This document shows, in pieces, positions 1 to 8,975 of a stretch of 64,000 nt of DNA. The notes beneath the pieces are model-generated. The model searched no databases and had not been told where the DNA came from. It saw only the letters and a program-made list of their open reading frames with translations. Within the stretch, counting starts at the first letter, position 1. Every line of letters begins with the position of its first letter. The translations under genes and the position numbers were made by a program. The stretch spans positions 372,001 to 436,000 of the forward strand of contig NZ_QEWO01000002.1 of NCBI RefSeq assembly GCF_003402235.1, read 5' to 3'. The DNA is from Parahaliea mediterranea (GTDB taxonomy: Bacteria; Pseudomonadota; Gammaproteobacteria; Pseudomonadales; Halieaceae).

Positions 1-142
1 TAACCGACTCGTCCGGCAGCCCGAGAATGGGAAAGAACAGGTCGGCCACCTGCAACAGCGCCCAGGCGCCGGCGCAATACAGGGCGGCGGTGCGATACAC
101 GCCCCGGGTTTTCAATTCGGCAATGAACTGGCGCGCATCCAT
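1..142 (-). CDS. N-terminus of a TPR/CadC-type membrane regulator-like protein (partial)
   Basis: Only the first 47 codons are in the window; the gene runs off the left edge. The translation starts MDARQFIAELKTRGVYRTAA and continues into a hydrophobic stretch ending LLQVADLFFPILGLPDESV. An opening of the form FxxELKRRxVxRxAxxYxxxxWLLLQVAD is typical of large proteins that carry one N-terminal membrane helix followed by TPR repeats or a FlgO/adenylate-cyclase-like part. That is family knowledge; the body is not visible here. An in-frame ATG at 157 would add five residues (MRVPT). The 165 bases between it and the next gene hold no coding sequence that I can support. Confidence 0.55.
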   Translation of the reverse strand, partial: MDARQFIAELKTRGVYRTAALYCAGAWALLQVADLFFPILGLPDESV

Positions 143-307
143 GGTGGGAACCCTCATGCACCACCCGCTCTGCGGCGCGCTGGAACAACAACTGCAATGG
201 CGTGTGCCACATCTCCCCCGATACCGCCACTGCGGACGTAATGGCTGCTGCCTCAGTGGCTAGTGTAAGCCATATCGAAGGCCGGGCAAGCCAGCGGCGC
301 GGCCTTG

Positions 308-805
308 TCAGTCCCACTGGCCGGCAAAATGCTCATCCACCAGGGTGCCGATGGTGTTGGGCGCCACCAGGTGGGCGGCGTACCAGGTGTGCAGGCAGCG
401 AATACGGGTGAAGTCCTCGATGCCGCCAATACCGCGCTGGGTAAACACGGTGGCAAAGCCCAGGCGCTCGATCTCGGCGCGGATATCGGGCGTCATGTAC
501 TGCGCCCGCAGGGCAATATGGGCACGGTGATCGGCAGCCATGGCGGCCTGCAGGTCGGCGCTGTCATCCACCTGCGCCTGCAGGTGGGCGATCAGGCCCG
601 CCGCTTCCACCCGGTCAATGCGGTAACTGAGCGCGGCATCCACCAGCCAGAACAGGGTGGGAAAGGGCTTGCCATCCACCAGCGACGCCACCCGGATCAC
701 CCGGGGCTGGCCCTTGTCATCGGCCACCGCCACGGCTTCCAGGCCGCGTGGCTCGCGGCCCAGCAATTGGGTGATGTGGGCGATCTGCCCGGCGTCCGGC
801 TTCAC
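308..805 (-). CDS. DUF501 family protein
   Basis: 165 residues, soluble, no signal peptide. The N-terminal GREPRG motif, the PFPTLFWLV segment, the GIGG motif and the late RCLHTWYAAHL segment are the hallmarks of DUF501, a family of about 170 residues without established function. The start is GTG at 805; no ATG is available before the upstream in-frame stop. It is transcribed divergently from cobS with only 55 bases between the two starts, so cobS control elements probably lie within or beside this gene. Whether it has anything to do with cobalamin is unknown; the position alone is not evidence. Confidence 0.75.
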   Translation of the reverse strand: MKPDAGQIAHITQLLGREPRGLEAVAVADDKGQPRVIRVASLVDGKPFPTLFWLVDAALSYRIDRVEAAGLIAHLQAQVDDSADLQAAMAADHRAHIALRAQYMTPDIRAEIERLGFATVFTQRGIGGIEDFTRIRCLHTWYAAHLVAPNTIGTLVDEHFAGQWD

Positions 806-860
806 CTGTCGGGGGCTCTCTTGTATGGTGGGCGCCCGATTCTACGCGACCACCCCCGGG

Positions 861-1637
861 ATGACCATGAACAGCGGCCCCACCTCCCTGTGGCAGCGCG
901 AGTGGCAGGCCTGTCACTGCGCCGTTACCTTCCTCACCCGCATCCCCTTGCCCGCCAGCCCCTGGCAGGATGCCGCCCTGACCCGCTCGTCGGCCTACTT
1001 TCCGCTGGTGGGTTTGCTGGTAGGCAGCCTGGGTGCGCTGATTTACGCCGGGGCTACCCAGTACTGGCACAGCGATATCGCCGCGCTGCTGGCCATGGCC
1101 GCCATGCTTCTGCTGACCGGCGGCTTCCACGAGGATGGCCTGGCCGATACCGCCGACGGACTGGGGGGCGGCTGGTCGGTGGACGACAAGCTGCGCATCA
1201 TGAAAGACAGCCGCCTTGGCACCTACGGCGCGCTGGCGCTGGTGATGGCCCTGCTGCTGAAGTTTGCGCTGCTCAGCGCCCTGCCACCGGCGAGCGTTCC
1301 CGCCGCCCTGATCCTTGGCCAGGTGCTGGGTCGCTGGGCCGCGCTGCCGCTGATTGCCACCACCGCCTATGTGCGCAGCGAAGGCACCGGCAAACCGCTG
1401 GTGGGGGGCGTGACAGGGCCGCGCCTGCTGGCGGCCACCGGCTTCAGCCTGCTGGTGCTGGTGGTGCTTGAGGGCACAGCCCCGGGCGCCATCGCACTGG
1501 CTGTGGTGGCGCTGATCGCCCTGTGGCGCTGGCACTGCCAGCGCCAGATTGGCGGCATTACCGGCGATACCCTGGGGGCCGGCAACCAGCTGGCCGAGCT
1601 GGCGGTGTACCTGGTGCTCGCCGCCACACCTGGCTGA
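861..1637 (+). CDS. cobS: adenosylcobinamide-GDP ribazoletransferase
   Basis: Inner-membrane enzyme joining adenosylcobinamide-GDP to alpha-ribazole (phosphate), the last assembly step of adenosylcobalamin. 258 residues, the usual CobS length. The diagnostic segment GGFHEDGLADTADGLGGG, followed by KDSRLGTYG, is present, with several hydrophobic helices after it and the late GGITGDTLGAGNQ motif. ATG at 861 or 867 are both possible; the open frame extends upstream to 657, but that part overlaps the divergent DUF501 gene and looks non-coding. The stop at 1637 is 4 bases before the GTG of the phosphatase gene, so the two form an operon. They sit upstream of the riboswitch and are not under its direct control in cis. 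Confidence 0.93.
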   Translation: MTMNSGPTSLWQREWQACHCAVTFLTRIPLPASPWQDAALTRSSAYFPLVGLLVGSLGALIYAGATQYWHSDIAALLAMAAMLLLTGGFHEDGLADTADGLGGGWSVDDKLRIMKDSRLGTYGALALVMALLLKFALLSALPPASVPAALILGQVLGRWAALPLIATTAYVRSEGTGKPLVGGVTGPRLLAATGFSLLVLVVLEGTAPGAIALAVVALIALWRWHCQRQIGGITGDTLGAGNQLAELAVYLVLAATPG

Positions 1638-1641
1638 CCCG

Positions 1642-2313
1642 GTGCCACGCCCCACCCTGCTGCTGTTGCGCCACGCCACCTGCAGCGCCCCCGCTGGCAC
1701 CTGCCTGGGCCAGCGCGATATGCCGCTGGATGAACCCGGCCGGCGCGCCGCCCGCGCCCTGGCAGGCCGCTGGGCGCTTTCGCTGCACGGCCCCCTGCAC
1801 GGCCCCCTGCACGGGCCCCTGCCCGAGCCCGAGCGCCAGCTCCTGTCCCAGCCCCTGCCGCAGCGGGTGTACTGCAGCGACCTGCTGCGCGCCCGCCAGA
1901 CCCTGGCCCCGCTGCTGGACGCCCCGCTACTTGGCGCCCAGCCCCTAAACGTTTGCTACGACGCGCGCCTGCGCGAGCTGTCGTTTGGCGCCTGGGAGGG
2001 GCGCAGCTGGGACGCCCTGCACCGCGAGCAGGAAGCCGCCCTCGCCCACTGGGGCCAGCACTGGCTGCACACCGCGCCCCCCGGCGGCGAAAGCGGCCTG
2101 GCGCTGTTTGGCCGCGTTGCCGACTGGCATGCCGAGTGGCTTGCCGCCGGCGCGCCGCCGGCCCTGGTGGTGGCCCACGCCGGCTCGCTGCGGGCTTTGG
2201 CCTGCCTGCTGAACGGCCTTGGCCCCGAGCGCCTGTTTGATACCAGCCCCGCCCACTGCGCCCCCTGGCAGGCGCCTGCCGGGCCGTTTGACAAGGCCCC
2301 GGGCGGGAACTAG
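1642..2313 (+). CDS. cobC: alpha-ribazole phosphatase (histidine phosphatase family)
   Basis: Removes the 5'-phosphate from alpha-ribazole phosphate in nucleotide-loop assembly. 223 residues from GTG at 1642. The catalytic RH(A)T motif is at residues 9-12 (LLLLRHATC); the AGTCLGQRDMPL segment is characteristic of CobC rather than of a general phosphoglycerate mutase. RELSFGAWEGRSWD and VVAHAGSLRAL supply the other active-site parts. A three-fold LHGP insertion follows the first quarter (see the repeat entry) and an unusually proline-rich stretch surrounds it. The frame continues open upstream inside cobS, but the conserved fold begins at PRPTLLLL, so the GTG right after the cobS stop is preferred. 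The gene ends about 12 bases before the riboswitch. Confidence 0.85.
   Translation: MPRPTLLLLRHATCSAPAGTCLGQRDMPLDEPGRRAARALAGRWALSLHGPLHGPLHGPLPEPERQLLSQPLPQRVYCSDLLRARQTLAPLLDAPLLGAQPLNVCYDARLRELSFGAWEGRSWDALHREQEAALAHWGQHWLHTAPPGGESGLALFGRVADWHAEWLAAGAPPALVVAHAGSLRALACLLNGLGPERLFDTSPAHCAPWQAPAGPFDKAPGGN
1783..1818 (+). repeat. three tandem 12-base units inside cobC
   Basis: Three head-to-tail copies of ctgcacggcccc (1783-1794, 1795-1806, 1807-1818; the last differs by one base) encode LHGP-LHGP-LHGP. Being a multiple of three, the array can change copy number without breaking the frame. It lies in a loop region between the phosphatase core motifs. Confidence 0.9.
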
Positions 2314-2324
2314 AGTGGCCGCCC

Positions 2325-2478
2325 GTGCCAGGTGCCTGCCGCCCCGACAGCAACAGCGTCGAAGGCTGGGCAGGTTAAATGGGAAGTGTGGTCACGGCGG
2401 CTCAGCCCGCCCAGTTCCACCGCTGCCCCCGCAACGGTAATCAGCCCTGCTGCTGTAAGCCCGATACCTGCCTGGTGC
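2325..2478 (+). promoter_or_regulatory. cobalamin riboswitch upstream of btuB
   Basis: The leader between cobC (stop 2313) and btuB (start 2594) carries the ordered conserved blocks of the adenosylcobalamin aptamer. First is the opening caggtgcctgcc (2329-2340), then gttaaatgggaa near 2373-2384. The B12 box region cgctgcccccgcaacggtaa is at 2421-2440, then agcc, and the closing gatacctgcctgg is near 2463-2475, pairing with the opening arm. The remaining ~115 bases to the btuB ATG are the expression platform; I did not find a run of Us, which would favour translational control, but that is an inference. It should repress btuB and the co-transcribed genes when adenosylcobalamin is plentiful. 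Confidence 0.93.
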
Positions 2479-2593
2479 GCACAACGATGGAGCGGAGGGC
2501 TTCATGCGAGGTTGTCCGGCACGCTGTTGATGCCGTGTGCCCTGATCCCCCTCCCTCAGTCGCCACTATCACACTGGCTATTGAGGATTCACC

Positions 2594-4468
2594 ATGAAAC
2601 CACTGCTGCCGCTGGCCCTGTTGGCCATCACACCCCACCTGCACGCCGCTGTTGCAGCACCCCCACAGCAAGCGCGTTCCGATTACCGGCTGGAAGAGGT
2701 CATTGTCACCTCATCCCGCGTGCCCATGCCCCTGCGCCAGGTGGGCACCTCGGTGTCGGTGATCACCGCCCGGGACATTGAGCACCAGGGTTTTGATTCC
2801 CTGTTCGACGTACTGCGTGCCCAGCCCGGTATCGCGGTCAGCAATACCGGGGGCGCCGGCCAGACCACCGCCCTGCGTATTCGCGGCGAAGAGGGCTACC
2901 GCACCAAGGCCTATATCGACGGCATCGACGTGTCTGACACCTCCGCCCCGCAGCACGGGCCGCGCTTTGAGAACATCCTCAGCGCCGGTGTGCAGCGGGT
3001 GGAAGTCCTGCGCGGCCCCCAGGGCCTGATGTACGGCGCCGATGCCGGCGGCGTGGTGAGCATCTCCACCCGCCGTGGCGAACCCGGCCTGCAGGGCGTG
3101 GTGAGCGCCGAGGGCGGCCGCTACGGCACCCGCCAGCTGGTGGCGGATATCGGCGGCGGCAACGAGCAGGTGGATTTCGCCCTGACGGCGTCGGACTACT
3201 CAACTGACGGCTTCAATGCCCACAGCGCCGACACTAACCTGCGCGATGACGACGGCTATGACAACACCACCCTGCACGGCCGCCTGGGCTGGAACGTTAC
3301 CGAGGATTTGCGCCTGGAAGTGGTGGCGCGCAATACCGAAGGCGACAGCCAGTACGACCAATGCAATAACGTAGTCACCTTTGCCATCACCAACGATTGC
3401 GATGGCAGCTACGAACAGGACGCCTGGCGCACCGCCATCAACTACCAGGCCGGGCACTTTGGCCACGAACTGGCCTACACCGGCAACGACACCCAGCGCC
3501 AGAACTACGCCGAGGGCCAACCGAGCTTTGGCGCCGACGGGAGCCTGGACAAACTCAGCTACCTCGGCAACTTTGCCGCCAGTGACAGCCTGCGCCTGGT
3601 GTACGGCGCCGAGCGCCTGAGCGAGTCCATCGACGATGGCACCTTCGACCGCGCGCGCGACCAGACCGGTTATTTCGTCGAATACCAGGGCGGCTTTGCC
3701 GATGCCCTGTTCATCACCGCCGGCGCCCGCTACGACGACAACGATGATTTCGGCAGCTACACCACCTGGCGCGCCAGCGGTGCCTATGTGGTGGCCATGG
3801 GCGGCGGCGAGCTGAAGTTCAAGGGTACCTACGGCACCGGCTTTCGCGCCCCCAGCCTGTACGAAATCGCCTATAACGCCGGCAGTTTCGCCTACCCGCC
3901 CGCATCCATGGTAAGCCTGGACGCCGAGGAAAGCGCCGGCTATGACCTGGGCCTGGTGTGGGCCAACGACGACGGGCTCTACCTGGAAGCCACCTGGTTT
4001 GACCAGCGCGTCTCCGACGCCATTTACTTCGACCTGGACACCTACTCCGGCTACCTGCAGGACGGCGGCGAGAGCGATTCCCAGGGTGTGGAGCTGGCTG
4101 CCCAGGTGCCGCTGGGCGAGGCGTTCACCGTGATCGCCAACTACACCTACAACGACACCGAAAACGCCGAGGGCTCCACCCGCCTGCGCCGGCCCGAACA
4201 CCTGGGCAACCTGAGCCTGAGCTGGCAGCCCCTGGGCGGCAGCCTGATGCTGGCGCTGCACCTGCGCGCCGCCCGCGACGCCCTGGACACCGATGGCCAG
4301 GCGCTGGACGACTACGAGGTTATCGACCTCAATGCGAGCTACACCCTGTGGCGCGGACTTGAAGTGTACGGCCGGGTGGAAAACCTGCTGGATGAGGACT
4401 ACCAGGAGGTGCGCGGCTACCACACCGCCGGCGCCGCGGCCTATGCGGGCGTGCGCTACGCCTTTTAA
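2594..4468 (+). CDS. btuB: TonB-dependent vitamin B12 receptor BtuB
   Basis: Outer-membrane importer for corrinoids. 624 residues, normal for BtuB (about 600). A signal peptide (MKPLLPLALLAI ... HAAVAA) is followed by the TonB box region LEEVIVTSSR, then the plug domain with VEVLRGPQGLMYGADAGGVV (residues ~137-156), and a 22-strand-type barrel ending in the aromatic YAGVRYAF. ATG at 2594. The assignment as BtuB rather than another receptor rests on the riboswitch directly upstream and on cobO, cobQ and btuCDF downstream. Regulated by the riboswitch. Confidence 0.92.
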   Translation: MKPLLPLALLAITPHLHAAVAAPPQQARSDYRLEEVIVTSSRVPMPLRQVGTSVSVITARDIEHQGFDSLFDVLRAQPGIAVSNTGGAGQTTALRIRGEEGYRTKAYIDGIDVSDTSAPQHGPRFENILSAGVQRVEVLRGPQGLMYGADAGGVVSISTRRGEPGLQGVVSAEGGRYGTRQLVADIGGGNEQVDFALTASDYSTDGFNAHSADTNLRDDDGYDNTTLHGRLGWNVTEDLRLEVVARNTEGDSQYDQCNNVVTFAITNDCDGSYEQDAWRTAINYQAGHFGHELAYTGNDTQRQNYAEGQPSFGADGSLDKLSYLGNFAASDSLRLVYGAERLSESIDDGTFDRARDQTGYFVEYQGGFADALFITAGARYDDNDDFGSYTTWRASGAYVVAMGGGELKFKGTYGTGFRAPSLYEIAYNAGSFAYPPASMVSLDAEESAGYDLGLVWANDDGLYLEATWFDQRVSDAIYFDLDTYSGYLQDGGESDSQGVELAAQVPLGEAFTVIANYTYNDTENAEGSTRLRRPEHLGNLSLSWQPLGGSLMLALHLRAARDALDTDGQALDDYEVIDLNASYTLWRGLEVYGRVENLLDEDYQEVRGYHTAGAAAYAGVRYAF

Positions 4469-4549
4469 ACCTGCGCGCTACGCTTTTTACAAACGGCTCA
4501 CGACAAGCAACACACTACGCCTTCCAAAACCAACGCAAAGGACCCCACC

Positions 4550-5173
4550 ATGAGCGACAGCGACGACAAGCAGCAACGCCGCGATACCAAACACAAGGCT
4601 GCCATGCAAAAGCAGAAGGCCAAGGTGGATGCCCGCATCGAAGAAGCCAGCACCGAGCGCGGCGTGGCCGTGTTGATCACCGGCAACGGCAAGGGCAAAT
4701 CCAGCTCTGCCTTTGGCATGGTGCTGCGGGCACTGGGCTACGGCCAGAAGGTGGGCGTGGTGCAGTTCATCAAGGGCGAGCAGCTCTCCGGCGAAGAACT
4801 GTTCGTGCGCGACCACCTGCCCCAGGTGGATTTTCACCAGATGGGTACCGGCTTCACCTGGAACACCCAGGACCGCAGCGGCGACATCGCCGCCGCCCGC
4901 GCCACCTGGGACAAGGCCCTGCCCATGCTGCAGGATGCGACCTACGACCTGGTGGTGCTGGACGAACTCACCTACATGATCGGCTACGACTACCTGCCCG
5001 AGCAGGAGATCATCGACGCCATCGCCAACCGCCCGCGGGAACAGAGCGTGGTGGTTACCGGTCGCGGCGGCGGCTCTGCCCTGCAGGACGTAGTGGACAC
5101 CGTCTCTGAAGTGAAAGACGTGAAGCACGCCTTCCGCGCCGGCATCAAGGCCCGCCGCGGCGTCGACTACTGA
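4550..5173 (+). CDS. cobO: cob(I)yrinic acid a,c-diamide adenosyltransferase (CobO/BtuR type)
   Basis: Transfers the adenosyl group of ATP to cob(I)alamin or corrinoid precursors. 207 residues. The P-loop [13 protein letters not shown] (about residues 44-56), GVVQFIKGE and [10 protein letters not shown] (Walker-B-like) are those of the CobA/CobO/BtuR family. The charged N-terminal helix ([16 protein letters not shown]...) is also typical. Lies 81 bases after btuB and 4 bases before cobQ, in the same operon; it would adenosylate both imported and salvaged corrinoids. Confidence 0.95.
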   Translation: MSDSDDKQQRRDTKHKAAMQKQKAKVDARIEEASTERGVAVLITGNGKGKSSSAFGMVLRALGYGQKVGVVQFIKGEQLSGEELFVRDHLPQVDFHQMGTGFTWNTQDRSGDIAAARATWDKALPMLQDATYDLVVLDELTYMIGYDYLPEQEIIDAIANRPREQSVVVTGRGGGSALQDVVDTVSEVKDVKHAFRAGIKARRGVDY

Positions 5174-5177
5174 ACCG

Positions 5178-6638
5178 GTGCGCCCGCCATTTGCGCTGAT
5201 GGTGCAGGGCACCACCTCCGACGCCGGCAAGAGCATTCTGGTCACCGGCCTGTGCCGTGTGCTGCGCCGCCGCGGCGTGAAGGTGGCCCCCTTCAAACCC
5301 CAGAACATGTCGCTGAACAGCGCGGTGACCGACGACGGCGGTGAAATCGGCCGCGCCCAGGCCCTGCAGGCCCAGGCGGCGGGCGTTGCCCCGCACAGCG
5401 ACATGAACCCGGTGCTGCTCAAGCCCACCAGCGATACCGGGGCTCAGGTCATTCTGCGCGGCCGCGCCCAGCGCAATCAGGATGCGCGCCAGTACCACGA
5501 CTACAAAAAAGTGGCGATGGACACCGTGCTGGCGGCCTGGAATGCCCTGGGCGCCGAGTACGAAGCCCTTGTGGTGGAAGGCGCCGGCAGCCCCGCCGAA
5601 ATCAACCTGCGCGCCAACGACATTGCCAACATGGGCTTTGCCGAAGCGGTGGACTGCCCGGTGATCATAGTGGCAGACATCGATCGCGGCGGGGTGTTTG
5701 CCCACCTGGTGGGTACCCTGGCGCTGCTGTCGCCCAGCGAACAGGCGCGGGTGCAGGGCTTTGTCATCAACCGTTTCCGGGGCGATATCAGCCTGCTGCA
5801 GCCGGGCCTGGACTGGCTGGAGCAGTACACCGGCAAGCCGGTGCTGGGCGTGCTGCCCTACCTGCAACAGCTGCAACTGGACGCCGAAGACGCCGTCGAC
5901 GCCAGCCAGGGCGACAAGGACGAGCACTGCCTGCAGGTGGTGGTGCCGGTGCTCCCGCGCATCGCCAACCACACCGACTTTGACGCCCTGCGCCAGCACC
6001 CCCAGGTGAACCTGCATTACGTGCCACCTGGCCGGCAACCGCCGCCGGCGGATCTGGTCATCCTGCCCGGCAGCAAGAACGTACGAGGCGATTTGCGCTG
6101 GCTCAAGGAGGCCGGCTGGCACAACTACCTGACGCGCCACTTGCGCTACGGCGGCCGGCTGCTGGGTATTTGCGGCGGCTACCAGATGCTGGGGGCCAGC
6201 ATCGACGACCCCACCGGCATAGAAGAAGCCCCCGGCAGCAGTACCGGGCTCAACCTGCTGCCCCTGCACACCGTGCTTGAGAGCGAAAAGGCCCTACACC
6301 GGGTGCGAGGCACCCTGCCCGGCGGCGAGGCCATCAGCGGCTACGAAATTCACTGCGGCCAGACACCGCTGCCGGCGGGCTTTGCGCCCTTTGCCACACT
6401 TGAAGGCGGCCGCCAGGACGGCTGCCGCAGCGCCGACAACCAGATTGCCGGCACCTATTTGCACGGGCTGTTCGACAGCCCCCAGGCCTGCCGCGCCCTG
6501 CTCACCTGGGCCGGGCTGGCCAGGGCCCGCGCCGAGGATCGCCAGGCTGTGCGCGAAGCGCAGATCGACCGCCTGGCGGACTGCCTGGAAACCCACCTGG
6601 ACCTGGCGCGCCTGTTCCCCCGCTGGTGGCCACAGTGA
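5178..6638 (+). CDS. cobQ: cobyric acid synthase
   Basis: Glutamine-dependent amidation of adenosylcobyrinic a,c-diamide to adenosylcobyric acid. 486 residues, the normal length. N-terminal dethiobiotin-synthetase-like domain with [15 protein letters not shown] and [10 protein letters not shown]-terminal class I glutamine amidotransferase domain with nucleophile Cys in [12 protein letters not shown], then [10 protein letters not shown] and YLHGLFD. The start is GTG at 5178, 4 bases after cobO. Its presence beside an uptake system suggests that cobyric acid can be made from earlier corrinoids, or that late de novo steps are partly here; cbiB/cobD is not found in this window. Confidence 0.95.
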   Translation: MRPPFALMVQGTTSDAGKSILVTGLCRVLRRRGVKVAPFKPQNMSLNSAVTDDGGEIGRAQALQAQAAGVAPHSDMNPVLLKPTSDTGAQVILRGRAQRNQDARQYHDYKKVAMDTVLAAWNALGAEYEALVVEGAGSPAEINLRANDIANMGFAEAVDCPVIIVADIDRGGVFAHLVGTLALLSPSEQARVQGFVINRFRGDISLLQPGLDWLEQYTGKPVLGVLPYLQQLQLDAEDAVDASQGDKDEHCLQVVVPVLPRIANHTDFDALRQHPQVNLHYVPPGRQPPPADLVILPGSKNVRGDLRWLKEAGWHNYLTRHLRYGGRLLGICGGYQMLGASIDDPTGIEEAPGSSTGLNLLPLHTVLESEKALHRVRGTLPGGEAISGYEIHCGQTPLPAGFAPFATLEGGRQDGCRSADNQIAGTYLHGLFDSPQACRALLTWAGLARARAEDRQAVREAQIDRLADCLETHLDLARLFPRWWPQ

Positions 6639-7669
6639 GCGGCCACAGCGCGCACTTTTCCCGCGGCGTTCTGGCCGGCCTCGTTGCCCTGCTGCCGCTG
6701 TGCATGCTGGTGGCCCTGGGCAGCGGCGCAGTGGCCCTGTCGCCCCTGGAGGCGCTGGGCGGCATTGCCGACTGGTGGCGCGGCGAGTACAGCCAGGCCA
6801 GCGTCATCGTGGGCCAGATTCGCCTGCCACGGGTGCTGCTGGCGGCGCTGGTCGGCGCCATTCTGGCCACCTCCGGCGCGGCCATGCAGGGCCTGTTTCG
6901 CAACCCCCTGGCGGACCCTTCGCTGATCGGTGTGACCGCCGGCGCCTCCCTGGGCGCCAGTGTGATGATCGTATTGGTGGGCAGCAGCCTGCAGGGCATT
7001 AGCGCCGTCACCGCGGTATCCGCCGGCGCCTTTGCCGGCGGCCTGCTGGCGGTGCTGCTGGTGTACCGGCTGGCAGCATCAGACGCCGGCACCTCGGTGG
7101 CCACCATGCTGCTGGCGGGCATCGCCATCTCGGCCCTGGCCGGTGCGCTGGGCAATCTGCTGGAATTTTATGCCGACAGTGAAGCCCTGCGCCGCATCAG
7201 CCTGTGGCAGATGGGCGGCCTGGACGGCGCCGATAGCGAACGGCTGGCCTTTGCCGCCGTGGTCAGCGCCTGTGTGCTGGGCTGCCTGCCGCTGTTTGCC
7301 CGGCGCCTGAACGCGCTGTTGCTGGGTGAATCCGAGGCGCGCTATCTCGGCATCGATGTGGAGTTCACCAAGCGCACCCTGGTGGTGCTGGTGGCCATTG
7401 GCGTGGGCGCCTCGGTGGCCCTGGCCGGCACCATCGCCTTTGTCGGCCTGGTGGTGCCGCACATCATGCGCATGCTGGTGGGGTCGGATCACCGCCTGCT
7501 GCTGCCGGGCGCGGCCCTGGCCGGCGCGGCCCTGCTGGTGGTGGCAGACAACCTGGCGCGGGTGGTCATGGCGCCCACAGAACTGCCGGTGGGCATTGTT
7601 ACCGCCATTGTCGGCGTGCCGTTTTTTATCTCCCTGCTGCGACAGCGCTCGCACTACGGTATGCAGTAA
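6635..7669 (+). CDS. btuC: vitamin B12 ABC transporter permease (FecCD family)
   Basis: Inner-membrane permease of the corrinoid ABC importer. About 344 residues, largely hydrophobic, FecCD type, with [37 protein letters not shown] near the N-terminus (the block is split here only by reading) and the late [18 protein letters not shown] motif. GTG at 6635 overlaps the cobQ stop (GTGA); an in-frame GTG at 6626 would add three residues. It overlaps the next gene by one base (TAATG). BtuC rather than a heme or siderophore permease is inferred from the operon. Confidence 0.88.
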   Translation: MSGHSAHFSRGVLAGLVALLPLCMLVALGSGAVALSPLEALGGIADWWRGEYSQASVIVGQIRLPRVLLAALVGAILATSGAAMQGLFRNPLADPSLIGVTAGASLGASVMIVLVGSSLQGISAVTAVSAGAFAGGLLAVLLVYRLAASDAGTSVATMLLAGIAISALAGALGNLLEFYADSEALRRISLWQMGGLDGADSERLAFAAVVSACVLGCLPLFARRLNALLLGESEARYLGIDVEFTKRTLVVLVAIGVGASVALAGTIAFVGLVVPHIMRMLVGSDHRLLLPGAALAGAALLVVADNLARVVMAPTELPVGIVTAIVGVPFFISLLRQRSHYGMQ

Positions 7670-8445
7670 TGGCCGTACTGCGTGTGGAACAGGCCGGCGC
7701 CGCGCCCTGGGGCAGCCCCTTGCTGGCGGGCATCGAAGTGAGCCTGGCAGCCGGGGAGATACTGGCCATTCTCGGCCCCAACGGGGCCGGCAAGTCCACC
7801 CTGCTGCATACCTTTGCCGGCGGCATCGCCCACTCGGGACGCATTGTGCTGGGCGGGCGCGAACTGGCCGACTGGCCACGCGACGCACGCGCCCGCGCCC
7901 TCGCCCTGCTGCCCCAGCAATCGCCCCTCAACTTTCCCTTCCGGGTGGAGGAAGTCATCCAGCTTGGGCGCACACCCCACGCCAGCGGCGCGGCGGTGGA
8001 CAGCGCGATACTGGCCGAGGTGATGGACGCCACCGATACCACCCGGCTGCGCCACCGGCTCTACACCCACCTGTCGGGGGGCGAGCGCCAGCGGGTGCAA
8101 CTGGCCCGGGTGCTGGCGCAACTGTGGCGGGCAGAAGACAGCGAGGTACGGCTGCTGCTGCTGGATGAACCCACCGGCGGCCTCGACCTGGAACACCAGC
8201 GCCTGATCATGGACTCCCTGGCCCGCCTTGCCGCCCAGGGTTGTGCGGTGGCAATGGTACTGCACGACTTCAACCTGGCCGCCAGCCGCGCCCAGCGCCT
8301 GCTGGTGCTGCAGCAGGGCCGCCAGGCCCGCCTCGGCAGCCCGCGGGAAGTGCTGACCCCCGCCATGTTCCGGGAAATATTCCATGTGGACGTTAAAATT
8401 GGCGCCCACCCCCACAGCGGCGCGCCGCTGGTATTGCCGACATGA
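7669..8445 (+). CDS. btuD: vitamin B12 ABC transporter ATP-binding protein
   Basis: Energises corrinoid import with BtuC and BtuF. 258 residues. Walker A GPNGAGKST (residues ~37-45), Q-loop in LALLPQQSPLNF, signature LSGGERQRVQLAR, Walker B LLLLDEPTGGLD, and switch His in MVLHDFNLA. The sequence style is close to HmuV/BtuD-type iron-complex/B12 ATPases. It shares one base with btuC and four with cobU, so translation is probably coupled. Confidence 0.9.
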   Translation: MAVLRVEQAGAAPWGSPLLAGIEVSLAAGEILAILGPNGAGKSTLLHTFAGGIAHSGRIVLGGRELADWPRDARARALALLPQQSPLNFPFRVEEVIQLGRTPHASGAAVDSAILAEVMDATDTTRLRHRLYTHLSGGERQRVQLARVLAQLWRAEDSEVRLLLLDEPTGGLDLEHQRLIMDSLARLAAQGCAVAMVLHDFNLAASRAQRLLVLQQGRQARLGSPREVLTPAMFREIFHVDVKIGAHPHSGAPLVLPT

Positions 8446-8975
8446 TGCAACTGATTCTGGGCGGCGCCCGCAGCGGCAAAAGCCGCCACGCCGAGGCCTG
8501 TGCCACCGCCAGCGGCAAGCAGGTGCACTATATTGCCACCGCCGCCGCCGGCGATGCCGAGATGGCCCGGCGCATTGCCCACCACCAGACCCGCCGCGAC
8601 CCGCTGTGGCAGTTGCACGAAGAGCCCCTGGCCCTGCACCGGGTACTGCAGGCGCACAACCGCCCGGGCCACTGCCTGCTGGTGGACTGCCTGACCCTGT
8701 GGCTCAGCAACTGCCTGGGGGCAGACTGCTGGGAGCAGGAGCGGGATCGTCTGCTGGCCGTGCTCGATACCCTGCAGGCCGACCTGATCCTGGTCAGCAA
8801 CGAAGTGGGCAGCGGCATCGTCCCCCTGGGGGAGTTGAGCCGCCGCTTTGTGGACGAGGCCGGCTGGCTGCACCAGCGCCTGGCCAGCCGCTGCCAGCGG
8901 GTGAGCCTGGTGTGCGCCGGCCTGCCCCTGGTATTGAAAGACGACCCGACCCCGAACAACGAGAGCCCCCCATGA
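8442..8975 (+). CDS. cobU: adenosylcobinamide kinase / adenosylcobinamide-phosphate guanylyltransferase
   Basis: Bifunctional enzyme that phosphorylates adenosylcobinamide and transfers GMP from GTP. 177 residues, the family length. N-terminal P-loop LILGGARSGKSRHAE, IATA and RIAHHQTRR (the guanylylated His region), then LLVDCLTLWLSN and LVSNEVGSGIVP. ATGA overlap with btuD upstream and cobT downstream. Confidence 0.95.
   Translation: MMQLILGGARSGKSRHAEACATASGKQVHYIATAAAGDAEMARRIAHHQTRRDPLWQLHEEPLALHRVLQAHNRPGHCLLVDCLTLWLSNCLGADCWEQERDRLLAVLDTLQADLILVSNEVGSGIVPLGELSRRFVDEAGWLHQRLASRCQRVSLVCAGLPLVLKDDPTPNNESPP

Noticed and set aside
305-1471. Long open frame on the plus strand (388 codons) across the DUF501 gene and cobS
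   Set aside because: It runs antisense to DUF501 and out of frame with cobS, and its translation is low-complexity Arg/Gly/His sequence typical of GC-rich shadow frames.
1367-2353. Long minus-strand frame opposite cobS and cobC
   Set aside because: Arg/Gly/Ala-rich shadow of two well-supported genes; no domain recognised.
3200-4423. 407-codon minus-strand frame opposite btuB
   Set aside because: Val/Gly/Gln-rich antisense frame produced by the codon bias of btuB; no start context.
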